Made by a program: the position numbers and the translations under genes. The notes under the pieces were generated by a model, which did no database searches, was not told where the DNA came from, and worked only from the letters and a program-made list of their open reading frames with translations. 64,000 bases of DNA, taken from positions 1,132,001-1,196,000 of the forward strand of contig JAQPZY010001414.1 of NCBI GenBank assembly GCA_029931535.1, read 5' to 3'. The stretch comes from Margaritifera margaritifera. Taxonomy: Eukaryota; Mollusca; Bivalvia; Unionida; Margaritiferidae. Shown here piece after piece: positions 34,795-47,240 of this stretch. How positions within the stretch are numbered: position 1 is the first letter of the stretch; each line of letters begins with the position of its first letter.

Positions 34795-37199
34795 GTCTGA
34801 CAATCCTGTAAGTACCATCTTTTGTCCACGTTTGAAGTATGATGCACGTTTTTTCATATTTTTATATCTCCACGTTCTGTTGCAAAGGGTTTTGATTAGG
34901 TCTTTGGACAAAAGGGCTAAAATTAGGGTTCAGTAATGTGTGCTCTGCACTTTGCGGTAAAAATTAGCTAGAGTCGACATTATCCTCCTCTTTTTTTCTA
35001 CCATACCTTTACATTACTACTACTACTCTTGTTGTTGTTGTTATTATGTTTGTCATATAAATCATTTTAAATTGTTGTTGATTGATGTGGTAGTTTTATA
35101 ATAATAATGATTTGTTAAATATTTCATTAAGCGATGAATTAAGGGTAGAGTGATAGCATTGCCAGACTACTTCTCTCTTCTCGATCACTGAATATGATCA
35201 ATTCAGGGTAGAGTGATAGCACTGTCAGACTATATCACTCTTCTCGATCGCTTAATGTACCTTGGATGTTTCCGCGACAAAGTTAGTTCAGGACGACTAC
35301 TGTCAACTTCACAAGAAAGCCGCATCTTTATTGAACGTAAAACTTACTTCACAGACAAAATAACAACTGTAATCATTTTGACATTTTTGCAGAAAAAGGA
35401 AGTCTTTAAACCATGCTCAAAACATATGTCGTGTGAAATAAGTTAATATAAACTGTCCTTTTATATCGAATTACATTGTTTCTGATTACACGTGAGGACA
35501 TTATCATAACAAACAAAAACACGAGGCGAGTCTTTAAGCACTTGAAAAGCACGTGCTGTTATATTTTCGTTAACAATTTCTAATGAGTGAGGCCCTGTTA
35601 GAAGGATAAATGTTTTTTTCGAGAAATATTACAAATTGCAAACAACTTTTGTTACTATAGCAATGTTTACAAATTGTGAATTATGTATTTAATTAAAATT
35701 ACGAAAAAAGAATTCAATTGTATGTCACAGATTAAAACGGCTGCAAAGGGTGATTATGGACGATGCTTATTAATTTATTTAAAACAATATAAGTATTGGG
35801 CGTGGTTACGGACTTGAGTGAAAATGTCAGAAGGTGCAAAACTGTTATCTGGTCGGCGAAGTAAGTATAGATTTTATTAAGATGGGATCTTTCTGAGAAG
35901 TTCTGGTTGTTGTCCTGAATTAATTTTCGCACTGGCACTTTTCTATCAGATTATAAATTGAAAAAGTTATTGCCGAAACACGTGCCAAAAATATTCGGAA
36001 AGAGTTTAGGGTAACATGAAAACATGATTGTATGATTGTAAACATGATCGAAGCTGTTACAAAACAAGAATGAAAGAAATAAAGAAGAAGAAAAAAGGAA
36101 AGGTATAATACGTCAATTTCCTTATTTAAAGTACACTTGCAAATTAACTCTTACTAGCATGTTTAATTAGTAATACTAAAAGTTATTTTCCATGTTCTTT
36201 TCAGTTCATTTTCGCTCAATTGTTCCTCAATTTCATTTAGGAATGTTGGCACGGCGTTTGAAGTATGGCAAATGTGGTTCTAGTTACTATTATTAGATTA
36301 GATGTTTTATAATAACAGGTATAACAAACACAAACTATGTAAGCAGGATGATTGTCTTACAAGATAATACTATGCCGTTTGCTGACAGTGTAATTTGCAA
36401 GCTGAATTAAACTTTTCAGTGGTTTTGGAAAGAGGACCCCGACAATGATGTACCAGCATCGTTTGTTTAATTGTTATTTATATCGCTACATGTATGTGTA
36501 AGGTACATAAGAAACTATACAAGCCCCTGCGAGTAATTTATGGTAATATGTTGTTTTTACCAATAAAAATGTTTTACTAATAACAATGTAGTAACGCTAG
36601 TATATGTTATTTTTATTATATATATTGTTCTCCAGAAACTGTTATTTCTTAAGCGAAGCTGTCTTGTTGCTATGACGGATCGCAAATCCAATACATTATC
36701 GCTCAAATGGCCATGCAGTCACAGGTTTCCAACGTATACCATAGCATATCATACATACCTACTGAAATTCCGAATCAAACTCCTGCCATTGGTTTACATT
36801 AAGGAGCACGATCACATGTCAGTTGAACACATATCAGTTTTACACAAAGAGCGTTATAATGCATTTAATTATAAGTTTAATGTTAGCTTTGACAAAGGTT
36901 CCATCGTATAACGGAAACAAACCAAACATAGGAAATACTAGGCAAACTTCGCTCAAAACTTACGTAGAAACAGACTGTTACACGTCTATATTACAGTGAT
37001 CAAACCTGTGCTTATTGTAGGCCTGTGCATGGTATCTCAGCACGATACGAAATATTAGTTGTAACAAGGCGTTTACTCGTAATCACGAATTCCCTCGTCA
37101 ACAGAAGCATATGAAAGATCCCATCTTAAGTATATTGTCGGTGTAGCCGACAATATACAAACTGGTATGAAGGACTTGATTTCGAGACAATGGGAGTTG
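34795..37199. other. AT-rich DNA; one two-copy duplication and a hairpin
   Basis: A segment of about 68 bp (AGGGTAGAGTGATAGCA...CTTCTCGATC) is duplicated at 35143-35255. A perfect 12-bp stem (GTATATTGTCGG, 37130-37141, with CCGACAATATAC, 37147-37158) with a 5-base loop forms a compact hairpin. No further exon was recognised. Confidence 0.45.
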
Positions 37200-37316
37200 A
37201 GAAACCTGCAAAGAAATACGTCATTACAGTAGAATCAGGCTGGCCTTGAGAGGGTTCAAACCCGCTATCCACTGGTTGCAAGTCAAAGCAAACGACTAAG
37301 CCACCACGGGGAGGAA
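37200..37316 (-). mobile_element. Possible second type of tRNA-headed SINE
   Basis: On the minus strand CCCGTGGTGGCTTAGTCG resembles an A box and GGGTTTGAACCCTC (about 37252-37265) resembles a B box, about 45 bp apart, as in a tRNA-derived promoter. The sequence cannot be folded into a full tRNA by eye. No target duplication was found. It may be a SINE head or a tRNA pseudogene. Confidence 0.4.
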
Positions 37317-37339
37317 AGGAAATATTGCTGCAATATATT

Positions 37340-38463
37340 ACTCACAAAGATGCATCAACAAAGTTTCATCAGTGTAGGATCGAAACAAAATTTTATCAGT
37401 GTAGAATCGAAACAAAATTTCATTACATGTAATAGGGTCAACGATAAAGAAGATGTAACATATATATGTCTGAAAAGACCAATGTCACTCAAGTGTAAAT
37501 ATTATGTCACTCTCCCCGTGATGCATTTAAATGTCAATTTTCATGTGTAGGTAAAATAGGATCAAAGATAGTGAGGGTGTAATCAACTGGAAAGCTGAAA
37601 ATATGTCACTAAAGTGAAAATTATGTCGCAGCGACCAACTTTGGTATGGTTAAGTTACGCTTCCTGATGTGTAGTCCTTTACTAATTTTCATGAGTGTAA
37701 GTGAAATATGATCCAAGATATTACGGGTGTTACGAATATTATTGGGAATCGATTGATGGTTCATCATAACCGATCAACCATCGATTTTAATCGGCTGGAG
37801 ATATTTTTTATATTTTTTCATGGAAAATGTCATTTTGCATACGGGATAATGGTTATGCTGCTCGTATCCCGGAAAGTCGAATAGTTTAATGGCACATTTG
37901 TCATCTACCATCATGGTTATTGGCGCCTGAAGATTATGTTAACTAGAAGCTGTTATTCACGTATTTTACTTTTCCTGAAAAATTTCGCCCCAAAACGTTT
38001 AACGGTTAAAAAAAAAAAAAATTGACTCGTTTATATTTGATAATGGAAAGTCATAATCGAATGCTTGGTCGTTTAATTCTCCCGACCAACCATTAACTAT
38101 TTATTAATCGCCACACAACTAGCAATGAATGAATAGCTGAAAATGCATTTATTTACTCGCGCATGTAAATTGGGTCACAGTGACCTAATTTTGGTATGAT
38201 AGAGTTACTCTTGTTGACATGCATCCTCGTACTAATCTTCATGAGTGTATGTAAAATAGGGGCCAAGATATTTAGGGTATTATGAATGAAGAGATGAAAC
38301 AAATCACTAAAGCATGCATATTATGTCACAATGACCTACTTTTGGTATGGCCGAGTTACTCTCCAGAGATGTATCCATGAAACAATTTTCATGTGCAAGT
38401 TAAATATGATCCCCGATATTGAGGGTATAATGAACAAATAGCTGATTAGTTTTGATTTTGTCG
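37340..38463 (+). repeat. Dispersed repeat with ERE-like palindromes, left part
   Basis: Several diverged, roughly 130-170-bp units run head to tail, each containing in order GTCACAGTGACC, TTTTGGTATGG, GAGTTACTC, ATGCATCC, TTTTCATGAGTGTA, GATCCAAGATAT and GAATGAATAGCTGAAAAT. Palindromic cores are at 37623-37636, 38172-38186 (GGGTCACAGTGACCT) and 38323-38337. A short 30-bp duplication (CAGTGTAGAATCGAAAC) lies at 37366-37425. The run is interrupted at 38464 by the SINE and resumes at 39845. Confidence 0.75.
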
Positions 38464-39844
38464 GTCTAACGCCATTTTTCAGCACATGATCGGCAATGCA
38501 TAACTCAGCCGTCGCCGGCCCCAAGCCCGGGTGAGAAAGGAGGAGGCGTGTGCGTGGGACTAGCACCCCCACTACGTAAAAAAAATCACGATACAGAAAC
38601 CAACACAGCAGAGACTTCATTGGATCAACGGAAACGACCCAGGGGAGAGCGTATGAAGCAGACCAGCCAAACCCGAGAGGGAGCTGACTTGCCGACAAAT
38701 CTTCTCTACACCAAGACTGTTGCACGGATTGGGATATGGAATGTGAGAACACTGTACGAGACAGAGAAAACAGCACAAGTTGCAAAAGAGATGGGCAGAT
38801 ACAGGTTGGAGATATTAGGACTGAGTGACGTTCAATGGACAACATCAGGCCAAATCACCTTTGCATCAGGACATCTCCTCCTCTACTCAGGGCCGCCCAA
38901 CGATGACGACGACCTCAGGAATGGAGTGGGACTGATGTTGAGCAAGAAAGCAAAAGAAGCCTGATGGAGTGGGAACCATTCAGCGAGAGGATTTTGACAG
39001 CTCTCTTCCAGTCAAAATTCCAAAAGATAACCATTGTGCAGTGCTACGCTCAAACGAATCTTGCAGACCAGGAAGCCAAGGAGGATTTTTATGAGCAACT
39101 GCAGAGCGTGTTTAACAGAGTACTAAAGAGAGATGTCACACTTGTGAAGGCCAGGATTTCCAAGGTACGCCATGCCTTTCCTACTCTCAGACCAGTCTGG
39201 AGGAATGATAACATCCACCTGAAAACAAAGCTTCGACTGTTCAAGCCCAAAGTCAAATCAGTGCTGCTCTATGTGGCAGAGACCTGGAGAAACACAAAGA
39301 ACATGGAACATAAGCTGCAGGTCTTTGTCAATACTTGTCTCAGACGGATCCTGTGCAACAGATGGCCAGACCGAATCCCCAACCAGGGGTTATGGTTAAG
39401 AACAAAACAAAAACCCATATCGGACACCATTAAGGAGAGCAAGTGGAGAAGGATTGGACACAGCCTGTGGAGAGACCAGTTCAACATCGCTCGCCATGCC
39501 CTGGATTGGAACCCTCAAGACAAAGCAGAAGAGGATGACCAGCCATGACTTGGAGAAGAACTCTGGACACTGAAATTAAGCCCATCTGCATCTCCTGGAG
39601 GGAGGCAAAGCAAATAGCCCAAGACCATGACATTTGGAGAGCTGCAGTGAAGGCCCTATGTTCCAGAGAGAACGAAGAAGAATGATGATAGGCTATGCAT
39701 GGCAGCCAGTATATTTGGTGGAGGAAAAGCCCAGGAAGCTACTGGCAAGCTTTATCACATGCCCACATTGGCCAAGTAAGGACTCAAACTGATGCACGGA
39801 TAGAGATGTCTGAATGCCTTAGACCACTCGGCCACCTGGGGCCC
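38464..39844 (-). mobile_element. tRNA-headed SINE split by a LINE insertion
   Basis: The minus-strand SINE starts at 39844 with GGGCCCCAGGTGGCCGAGTG and runs to 39690. After the inserted LINE, its 3' part (ATCATGTGCTGAAAAATGGCG) continues at 38490-38466. The flanks TGAACAAATAGCTGA (left) and TGAATGAATAGCTGA (right) look like a target duplication, created when the SINE entered the ERE-type repeat. It is the same family as the SINEs at 19721 and 44892. Confidence 0.8.
38491..39684 (+). mobile_element. Internally deleted RTE-like LINE lacking the reverse transcriptase
   Basis: A 1.2-kb LINE interrupts the SINE at ATGAT, which is present on both sides (38486-38490, 39685-39689). It retains a leader with CAGCCGTCGCCGG, the start of an APE endonuclease (IGIWNVRTLYETEKTAQVAK; YRLEILGLSDVQW; LLLYSGPP, 38548-38964), a frameshift near 38960, more endonuclease (TIVQCYAQTNLADQEAKEDF), and then jumps directly to the post-RT C terminus (RISKVRHAFPTLRPVWR; LLYVAETWR; LRRILCNRWPDRIPN; WRRIGHSLWRDQFNIARHAL). 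The endonuclease C-terminal half and the whole RT are absent, the join being near 39160, and the frame stays open across it (194 codons, 38964-39548). Both ends look complete. Confidence 0.85.
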
Positions 39845-40170
39845 TGAATGAATAGCTGAAAATACAAAAGTCACACAAGTATACAAATTTATATCACAGT
39901 GATAGAGTTTTGATATGGCTACTTTACTCCGAGATATATCCACATACCAATTTTTATGAGTGTTGATGAATAGGGTCCAAGATATTGGGGACATAATGAA
40001 TGAATAGCTAAAAATATACAAGTCACTCAATAATGAAATTTAGGTCACAGTGACCTAGTTTTATCATCAAAGTTTACTGTACCCAAGATGCATCCACATA
40101 CTATACCAGTTTTCATGAGTATAAGGAAATTGGGTCCAAGATACTGACGACATAATCAGTGAATGAATGA
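39845..40170 (+). repeat. Dispersed repeat with ERE-like palindromes, right part
   Basis: Two or more further units resume right of the SINE with GAATGAATAGCTGAAAAT. The second contains a perfect AGGTCACAGTGACCT (40042-40056). Confidence 0.75.
40042..40056. promoter_or_regulatory. Perfect estrogen-response-element-type palindrome
   Basis: AGGTCACAGTGACCT matches the AGGTCAnnnTGACCT consensus for steroid-type nuclear receptor dimers. It lies in a repeat, not near a recognised promoter, so activity is only a possibility. Confidence 0.3.
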
Positions 40171-41374
40171 ACAGAGAGAAATAAACGGGAAAAACTCAAT
40201 ATACTCTCCCAACTTCTTTAGTGAGGGTATAATAAGCACTCCAAATTAATTTATATTAAGGTGAAAATTACTTTTTCCTTCCTTACTTTCCTATGATGAT
40301 GTATATTTGATTTAAAAAAAAAAAAGTTTTTCACATTCAAAGTCGATTGCTGTCATACAGCTTTCCATGTGTCATTTAAAGCCACCAACTCCAAAGGATA
40401 AATTCGTGGTACTAAGTAGTGTTGCATTTTCTAACTGATAAAATACTTTGTGATTAATTTATAGCATAGTAAATTTCATGTACCGTGAACAGTGAGTTCC
40501 CTTTCTGCCATTATTTACTCCGTGTGCACATCCATCCATCCACACCCTTGATTAACTTTAATGTTAATTTTCTTTCACTTTCCTTTTATGTCCGTCTCTT
40601 CTAGGTAAATAAAAGGCACACTCGACTAAACAGATATATCTTGTTTGGTGTTTTGTTCATTTCTTGTGTCAGTCGAAGGACAAACTCATTAAAAACCTGA
40701 ATGCACAAGTTAGTTTTATATACAGAATAAATTCTGTAAACCAAACTCTGTTGGAATCTAAAAATTGGCCATTTGATAGAGGTGGCCAGTATGAAAAGAT
40801 TTGATTAGTAGTCGAATAACTATATTCTGACCAAAATATATATCCAGTCTTCTGAGGAAGCCATTTTACAGAGTTAGAGCTGGTTATTGAAAGTGTTACT
40901 GTACCTGTACTTAATCTCAGACTTCATCCTTCTTTTGTTATTGTAATAAGTGCATCACTCCTATATACCCATCACAAAGACTTAAATTTACCTTTCAAAA
41001 TGTAAAGTAAGCATATCACTGGAAAATAAAGAAAAATCTTGAATTATTTATTTATTCATTTTTAATCTGGAGTGGGGTCTACTGATTCTGTGGGAATAAT
41101 AATTATCATCATCACCTTTATCATTATCATTGATAGATTTATAAATTGTCCAGTCCTAATGTATACATGCAGATTAATATTTTATGCAAATTGTCAAAAT
41201 TTATCATAAAATTTTGTAATAACTATGTTCCGTCAAAATGTTTATGGCTTATACACCGATTTAAAAAAAGTCTCTTGTCTTACTATCAAAGATATGCTTT
41301 ATAAATGTTATAAGTTTTCAAATGTTTTGCATAACCTTGAAATAAATATAATTTGTACATTAAGAGACTTCCTT
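40171..41374. other. No gene recognised
   Basis: AT-rich intergenic or intronic sequence. Nothing was supported on either strand. Confidence 0.4.
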
Positions 41375-41575
41375 AATAGGTCGAGTCCAACTGCAAACAA
41401 CATAGACCCAGATCTTTCATTGCATAATGCACCAGCAGATCAGGGTCTATGTTGTATTTGTTCTACTGATTACTCCTAACAAACTGCATATACCCAGATC
41501 TGCCAGTGCATTATGCAATGGCAGAGCTGGGTCTGTACAGTTTGCAGTTAGAATACACTCATAAGCGAGTATATA
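41375..41575 (+). mobile_element. Three-way-junction foldback MITE, copy 1
   Basis: The outer arms GTCGAGTCCAACTGCAAAC (left) and GTTTGCAGTTAGAATACACT (right) enclose two hairpins. The first is built on CATAGACCCAGATC/GATCAGGGTCTATG, the second on ACCCAGATCTGCC/GGCAGAGCTGGGT. Three related copies occur at 49420, 59277 (inverted) and 59817. The outer ends carry CTTATAAG-like and TATA sequence compatible with a TA target. Confidence 0.75.
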
Positions 41576-41592
41576 CAATAACACCTAATCAG

Positions 41593-41998
41593 GGAAATTA
41601 GGTCATAATGTGCATCCCAAGCCTTATGATTGGATTGGCTTCTGTAATTAGGTCATAATCTGCATCCCAAACCTTGTGATTGGATTGGTTTCTATAATTA
41701 GGTCATAATGTGCATCCCAAGCCTTATGATTGGATTGGTTTCTGTAATTAGGTCATAATGTACATCCCAAGCCTTATGATTGGATTGGTTTCTATAATTA
41801 GGCCATAATGTGCATCCCAAGCCTTATGATTGGATTGAATTCTATAATTAGGTCAAAATGTGCGTCCCAAGCCTTATGATTGGATTGGTTTCTATAATTA
41901 GGTCACAATGTGCATCCGAAGCCATATGATTGGATTGGTTTCTGTAATTAGGTCATAATGTACATCCCAAGCCATATGATTGGATTGGTTTCTGTAAC
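41593..41998. repeat. Minisatellite, 50-bp unit
   Basis: Eight units at exact 50-bp spacing with AATTAGGTCATAATGTGCAT and CCCAAGCCTTATGATTGGAT. Units differ by scattered point changes. Confidence 0.95.
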
Positions 41999-42213
41999 AA
42001 GAAAACAAAACCTAGGTCATATTGATCCTATCATTCTGATACATCTTGTATATGGAAATACATAGAAAACAGTATCTAACTGATGAAAGCCTGTCAACTT
42101 TACATTTTTGCCAATTGTACCAAAGGGACAGGTATGCTAAGTATTAATTTAGATTTGAGAGTAGGTAGGAGGAATTCAATTTTACTATTTCAGTGCTACC
42201 AGTTGTAAATTTA

Positions 42214-42320
42214 AAGAAATACCCTGGGTATCCTGAATGTAGAAATACCCTGGGTATCCTGAATGTAGAAATACCCTGGGTATCCTGAATGTAGAAAAAC
42301 CCTGGGTATCCTGAATGTAG
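42214..42320. repeat. Minisatellite, 26-bp unit
   Basis: Four units of AAATACCCTGGGTATCCTGA plus ATGTAG. The core ATACCCTGGGTAT is itself nearly palindromic. Confidence 0.93.
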
Positions 42321-43072
42321 CAGATTGCTCTGCACTAGAACATCACTTGCAAAAATGCAATGGAAAATTAGCAGTCAGAAGTTGCATTAAAGACTGTCAT
42401 TTGCATGAACTAATCATACAGTTCTTCAATTTAAATTATATGATACCACAATATCCAACACCACAAACACTATAATTTATTTATTATATACCATCCTTTA
42501 TTAAATCATACATCACATTTAAATTGTATTTCACAAAATTAAATTGAATAAGAATATATCTGAAAAGAAATCTTATTCTATGTTTATGACTGAATCATGC
42601 ATAAATACATAGTATGACATGATTTTATGTGATGCTGAGTCAGGATTGATCTGCTGAGATGTTATGTTATGTAACGACAAACTATTGGGTCCTACAAGTG
42701 CTTGACAACGTCCAATAAGTGAAAAACTTACTGGATCATCACATGCCATGTATTTGCCTGTAAAAGTCACAAACTGGGTATATAATACAATCGCATGTGT
42801 GAGAGAGAGAGGGAGAGAGAGCGAACACTGAACAAATAATAAAGATAATGTGACAAATAAAAAAGATAATGTAACAGCAAAGCATTATAGCTACTATTTT
42901 CTAGAGTCAGGAGTGTAATGTTGGTAATAAACTGCTCATAGTTGGAACATTACATGTGTTTTATGCAGAAAGACAGACTTATGTTGAATAGGATTCTCAT
43001 ACTGAAAACATAACTCTAAAGTATTTCTGATAATATTTATTTACCCCTGTACGTTAAAAATAGGAATAAAAG

Positions 43073-43995
43073 AATTTTAACATCCAAAGAGGCTAGTACA
43101 ATATGTAGATTTTAATGTTCAAAGAGTCTATTACAGTATGTATATTTTAACATCAAATGAGGCCAGTACAGTATGTAGATTTTAACATTAAAAGAGGCTA
43201 GTACGATATATAGATTTTAACATCCACAATAGGCTTGTACAGTATGTTGATTTTAACATCCATAGGCTAGTACAGTATGTTGATTTTAACATCAAAATAG
43301 GCCTGTACAGTATGTAGATTTTAACATTCAAAGAGACTAGTAGAATATGTAGATTTTAACATCCAAAGAGGCTAGTACAGTATGAAGATTTGAACATCCA
43401 AAGATTCTAGTACAGTATGTAGATTTTAACATTCAAAGAGGATAGTACAGTATGTAGATTTTAACATCCAAAGATTCTAGTACAGTATGTAGATTTTAAC
43501 ATTCAAAGAGGCTAGTACAGTTTGTAGATTGTAACAATCAGAGATTATCAGAGTATGTAGATTTTAACAATCAAAGATTCTAGTACAGTATGTAGATTTT
43601 AACAATCAAAGATTCTAGTACAGTATGTAGATTTTAACAATCAAAGAATTTAGTACAGTATGTAGATTTTAACATTCTAATGAGGCCAGTACAGTATGTA
43701 GATTTTAACATCCAAAGAGGCTAGTACAGTATGTAGATTTTAACATTCAGAGATTAGCAGAGTATGTAAATGATTTTAACATTCAAAGAGTCTGGTGCAG
43801 TATGTAGATTTTAACATCGAAAGAGGCCAGTACAGTATGTAGATTTTAACATTCAAATAGACTAGCAGAATATGTAGATTTTAACATCCAAAGAGGCTAG
43901 TACAGTTTGTAGATTTTAACATCAATAGAGATTAGTACAGTATATAGATTTTAACATTCAAAGAGGCTAGTACAGGATGTAGATTTTGACAGGCA
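43073..43995. repeat. Minisatellite, ~35-bp unit
   Basis: About 25 units of AGTACAGTATGTAGATTTTA plus ACATCCAAAGAGGCT with many indels and substitutions, an older, less homogenised array than the neighbouring ones. Confidence 0.95.
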
Positions 43996-44420
43996 AAGAT
44001 AATTAATTTTACTCTGTTTTGAAGATCAACAAAATATTTATTTTCTAAGGATTGCAAACATGAGTAAATATTATATAAAATGCATAAGTAATATGTGAAC
44101 AATTACTCATCTGAATTAGTTCACACACAGATGCACACACACACATGATATACACTGTTCTGTATTGCATTCATACTGTGCAAACTAATATTAAAACCAT
44201 GTTTAGAGCATAACTCAATAAAAACAGTAATGTGTTAACCTCACTTTTGATACATTCATTGAAAAATATTTACATTGTAAAAGAATAAATGGAACTTGTC
44301 CTTTATTCTAGAATAGCTACAACTGTGTAATAAAATAATTTTTCTTATATATGTTAAAAACTGCAAACAAACAATGCAAAATTAGTTTTTAACTATCCTC
44401 AGTGCTTTTGACTGTCATTA

Positions 44421-44705
44421 AGTCTTTGCTGAAGGCAATTACAAACAGAAATGAACAAGACATACAATAAACACAAAAGAAAGTGCTGAACTCACCAAAC
44501 AGTTCAATGCTTTCTTGTGTTTTTCTTGTCTTGTATATTTTCGTTTTGCAATTGCCTTCAACAAAAACTCTGCGAGAGCTAAAAGGTTACAAATTGTTTT
44601 TGCTATGAACTCACAAACCTTTCCATGTAAAGTTTTGAGAGTTCAGTGCTTTCTCTTGTGTTTACTGTTTGTCTTGTTTCAGTTTTGTAAATGCCTCAAT
44701 GAGAG
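44421..44705. mobile_element. Foldback element with a third arm copy
   Basis: The left arm (44427-44491, GAAGGCAATTACAAAC... AAGTGCTGAAC) and right arm (44502-44567, GTTCAATGCTTTCTTG... TTGCCTTCAAC) form a long imperfect inverted repeat around a loop of about 10 bases. A third arm in the right-hand orientation follows at 44640-44705 (GTTCAGTGCTTTCTC...). No coding capacity; no transposon superfamily assigned. Confidence 0.6.
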
Positions 44706-44891
44706 TTAAAAGCGCATTGGCTAATTAAAAACTAGTTCTGCACTGTCCATTGTCAAATTTGTACATTTATCTCAATCATCAATCCCCGATGTGATCCCTT
44801 GCTGGATTCAGTGCATATGAAAGAACTATTACTTGCCATATAATTTGTATTCTTTATATAAATATTATATATATATATATATCCATCCTTC

Positions 44892-45126
44892 TGGCGCCCC
44901 GGGTGGCAGAGTGGTCTAAGGCACTTGCCTTTACAGATCACACACACATCTCACCTCTGTCTGCATGACTTTGAGTCTCAGCTCAACCAATGTGGGTATG
45001 TGAGAAAGATTGCCAGTAGCTTCCCATGGATTGGTGGTTCTTCCTCCACCAAATATACTGGCCACCATTTACAACCTATCATGTGCTGAAAAATGGATTT
45101 AAATCCCACAAAACTAAACCAAACTT
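44892..45126 (+). mobile_element. tRNA-headed SINE with 10-bp target duplications
   Basis: This is the same family as at 19721: CGCCCCGGGTGGCAGAGTGG with an A box, a decayed B box (CTTTGAGTCTCAGC), CCTCCACCAAATATACTGG and CTATCATGTGCTGAAAAATG. TCCATCCTTC flanks it at 44882-44891 and 45127-45136. More diverged than the 19721 copy, hence older or faster-decaying. Confidence 0.88.
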
Positions 45127-45136
45127 TCCATCCTTC

Positions 45137-46239
45137 CATGATGCTAGTCCCCATTTTCCAATTCTACTTCGCCTAGTATCTCAAATACTCATTATGTACT
45201 TGGACTTGCAATGAGATACACTTGTCTTAGGATGTGCAGAGAACCATTGAGAAATGAAAGCCATCATAAGAACAGTAATATGTTGACCTTAGGTGTCGTA
45301 AATATCAAAGCTTACTAGTGCATAGATAATGAATACGAAACACTTTGTTTAAATAACAAGAATGCATTACCTTTCTACCATCAAACATTCAAATATTAAT
45401 TACCAGATAAAAGAAATGAGCCAGGGTAACTGAAAAATGTGTTCTTTGAAGATGGGTGGTCCTTTAATATAGGTAGAGACTGATAAAAGTGATGCTGTTG
45501 ACTTAAATTGTCATTGTGGAAATAATGGATATAACCACATTTGCAAACCATTCAAGTCAACTTTTGCTGACAGAGCAAAATCAAATTTTGACTTTCATGC
45601 TTTTCAATGACAATGACGTTTTTTTCTAAAGCATCAACAATAACAAACACTAGATTTGTGTTTGTAAAACATGTATGATCCCACTGCAGACCAAAAATGT
45701 CTTAAGTTACAAAAATTAAAAAATGAAGGGAAAAAATTGAAACTTTGGTACAATGGTATGAAAAATCTAACCTGGTTATCACATGGGCATTCAAACATGC
45801 ATACCAAATATCATACGTGTACCTCAAGTGGTTTTGTGCTAACAAGGTCTTTGTGAAATAAAGTATAAATAAAAAAAAGTTCAATAATGTATAAAAATAT
45901 GCCAATTGAATTTCAATTGTCTACCTCAAGTGGTTTTTGCCTGATCATGAAAAAAAAGGTTTTTGTCTTAAAAGAATAAATCCCAAATCTCCCCCCCCCA
46001 ATGTCCATCAAGAAGTAAAGCTGTCAGAAGACAGCAAAGCTTGCTGCACATATTCTTTCAGAGAAAGTTTTGTATTTGTCAGTACCTGATATGATCAATA
46101 CTGAGTGATGATGAGGACAAACCAAGAGGTTGATGTAGGTCACTGTTACTTTTTATCTTTGATATGATGATGCTGTACTTCTCAACGTGTATGCTCATAT
46201 CCAGTTTAATGACTGTTCAAAGCACAAAGGTCTGAAAAG
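45137..46239. other. No gene recognised
   Basis: Intergenic-type sequence. The part from about 45770 (GGGCATTCAAACATGCATACC, TACCTCAAGTGGTTTT twice at about 45820 and 45923) looks like a low-copy internal duplication or part of the ERE-type dispersed repeat. Confidence 0.35.
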
Positions 46240-46540
46240 TCACCTAAAATATCAAAGGTGTACATAATCAACGAAGTGTAAACATTATGTCACAGTGACC
46301 TGTTATTGATATCAGTGTAATACTCCTCAGGATGCATGCACATACTAAGTGTATAAGCATGAGTATCCAAGAAACTCACATAAACATGAAAAGTATACAT
46401 TATCACTGTAGTGTGAAATGTGGGTCACAGTGACCTGCTTTTGGTAAAGTGGTGCAGCACTCTTTAAGATGCATGGACATACCTATTGTTATGACTGTAT
46501 AAGTAATATTATCCCAGAAACTTACATGCACCAGACCTGC
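46240..46540 (+). repeat. Dispersed repeat with ERE-like palindromes, second locus
   Basis: Two units carry ATGTCACAGTGACCT (46287-46301) and GGGTCACAGTGACCT (46422-46436), each followed by a GGTGNAGYACTC-like block and an ATGCATGCACAT-like block. Clearly the same family as at 37.3-40.2 kb. Confidence 0.7.
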
Positions 46541-47141
46541 CAACCCTAACAAGACTTTCTCAGCAAGGTAGTCAATATTTTTCTGTAAATCAGACCAATT
46601 TTCAGTAAGGTAGATCGACAGATCATGTTTTGCTATTGTCAGCTTGGAAAACATGTATTTGAAAAGTGTGTTCCAATGCAGCAAACATTATGTTCAACTA
46701 AAAGGTTTGTAAAATACACTTAGACCTTAATTTCCTCCAGTACAGTTTTGGAAACTGCAGTTCCAAACCCCATGGAGCTCAATGACTTCTTGCTAGATCT
46801 CTCAACTTGATGTAATCGTTGTTTTATTTTCAAACTTCATGGGGTGATGGCAATCAATCATCTCTCATGAAATATACTCAAATAAAAATAACAGGATGTT
46901 CAATAGATATAATTGTTGCCTTACTTGCTTTTCTTCCCCAAGAATCAGAATATTCCTTTTTAAACTTCTGTGCTGACTGTTTGAACTTTTTAAGAGGCTG
47001 ATAGCCCCTTTTGCCTTGAATGTGTTTTCATTTATTGGATGACATTTTGAGAAATGCTATGAGCAACAGCTTGATCATGCAGGCATTTTGGATAAAAAAC
47101 AAAAACAAATGAACTCATCCAAGGTTCTCCTGTAAAGTTAG

Positions 47142-47240
47142 TCTGGTTCTCTGACCAACTCCACTGAATCTATTATAGTCTGGTTTCCTGACCAACTCCA
47201 CTGAATCTATTATAGTCTGGTTCCCTGACCAACTCCAATG
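47142..47240. repeat. Three-copy 37-bp tandem repeat
   Basis: Units at 47142, 47179 and 47216 contain TCTGGTTCCCTGACCAACTC and ACTGAATCTATTATAG. Confidence 0.92.

Noticed and set aside
38336..38845. 169-codon minus-strand frame
   Set aside because: It is antisense to the LINE endonuclease and the split SINE.
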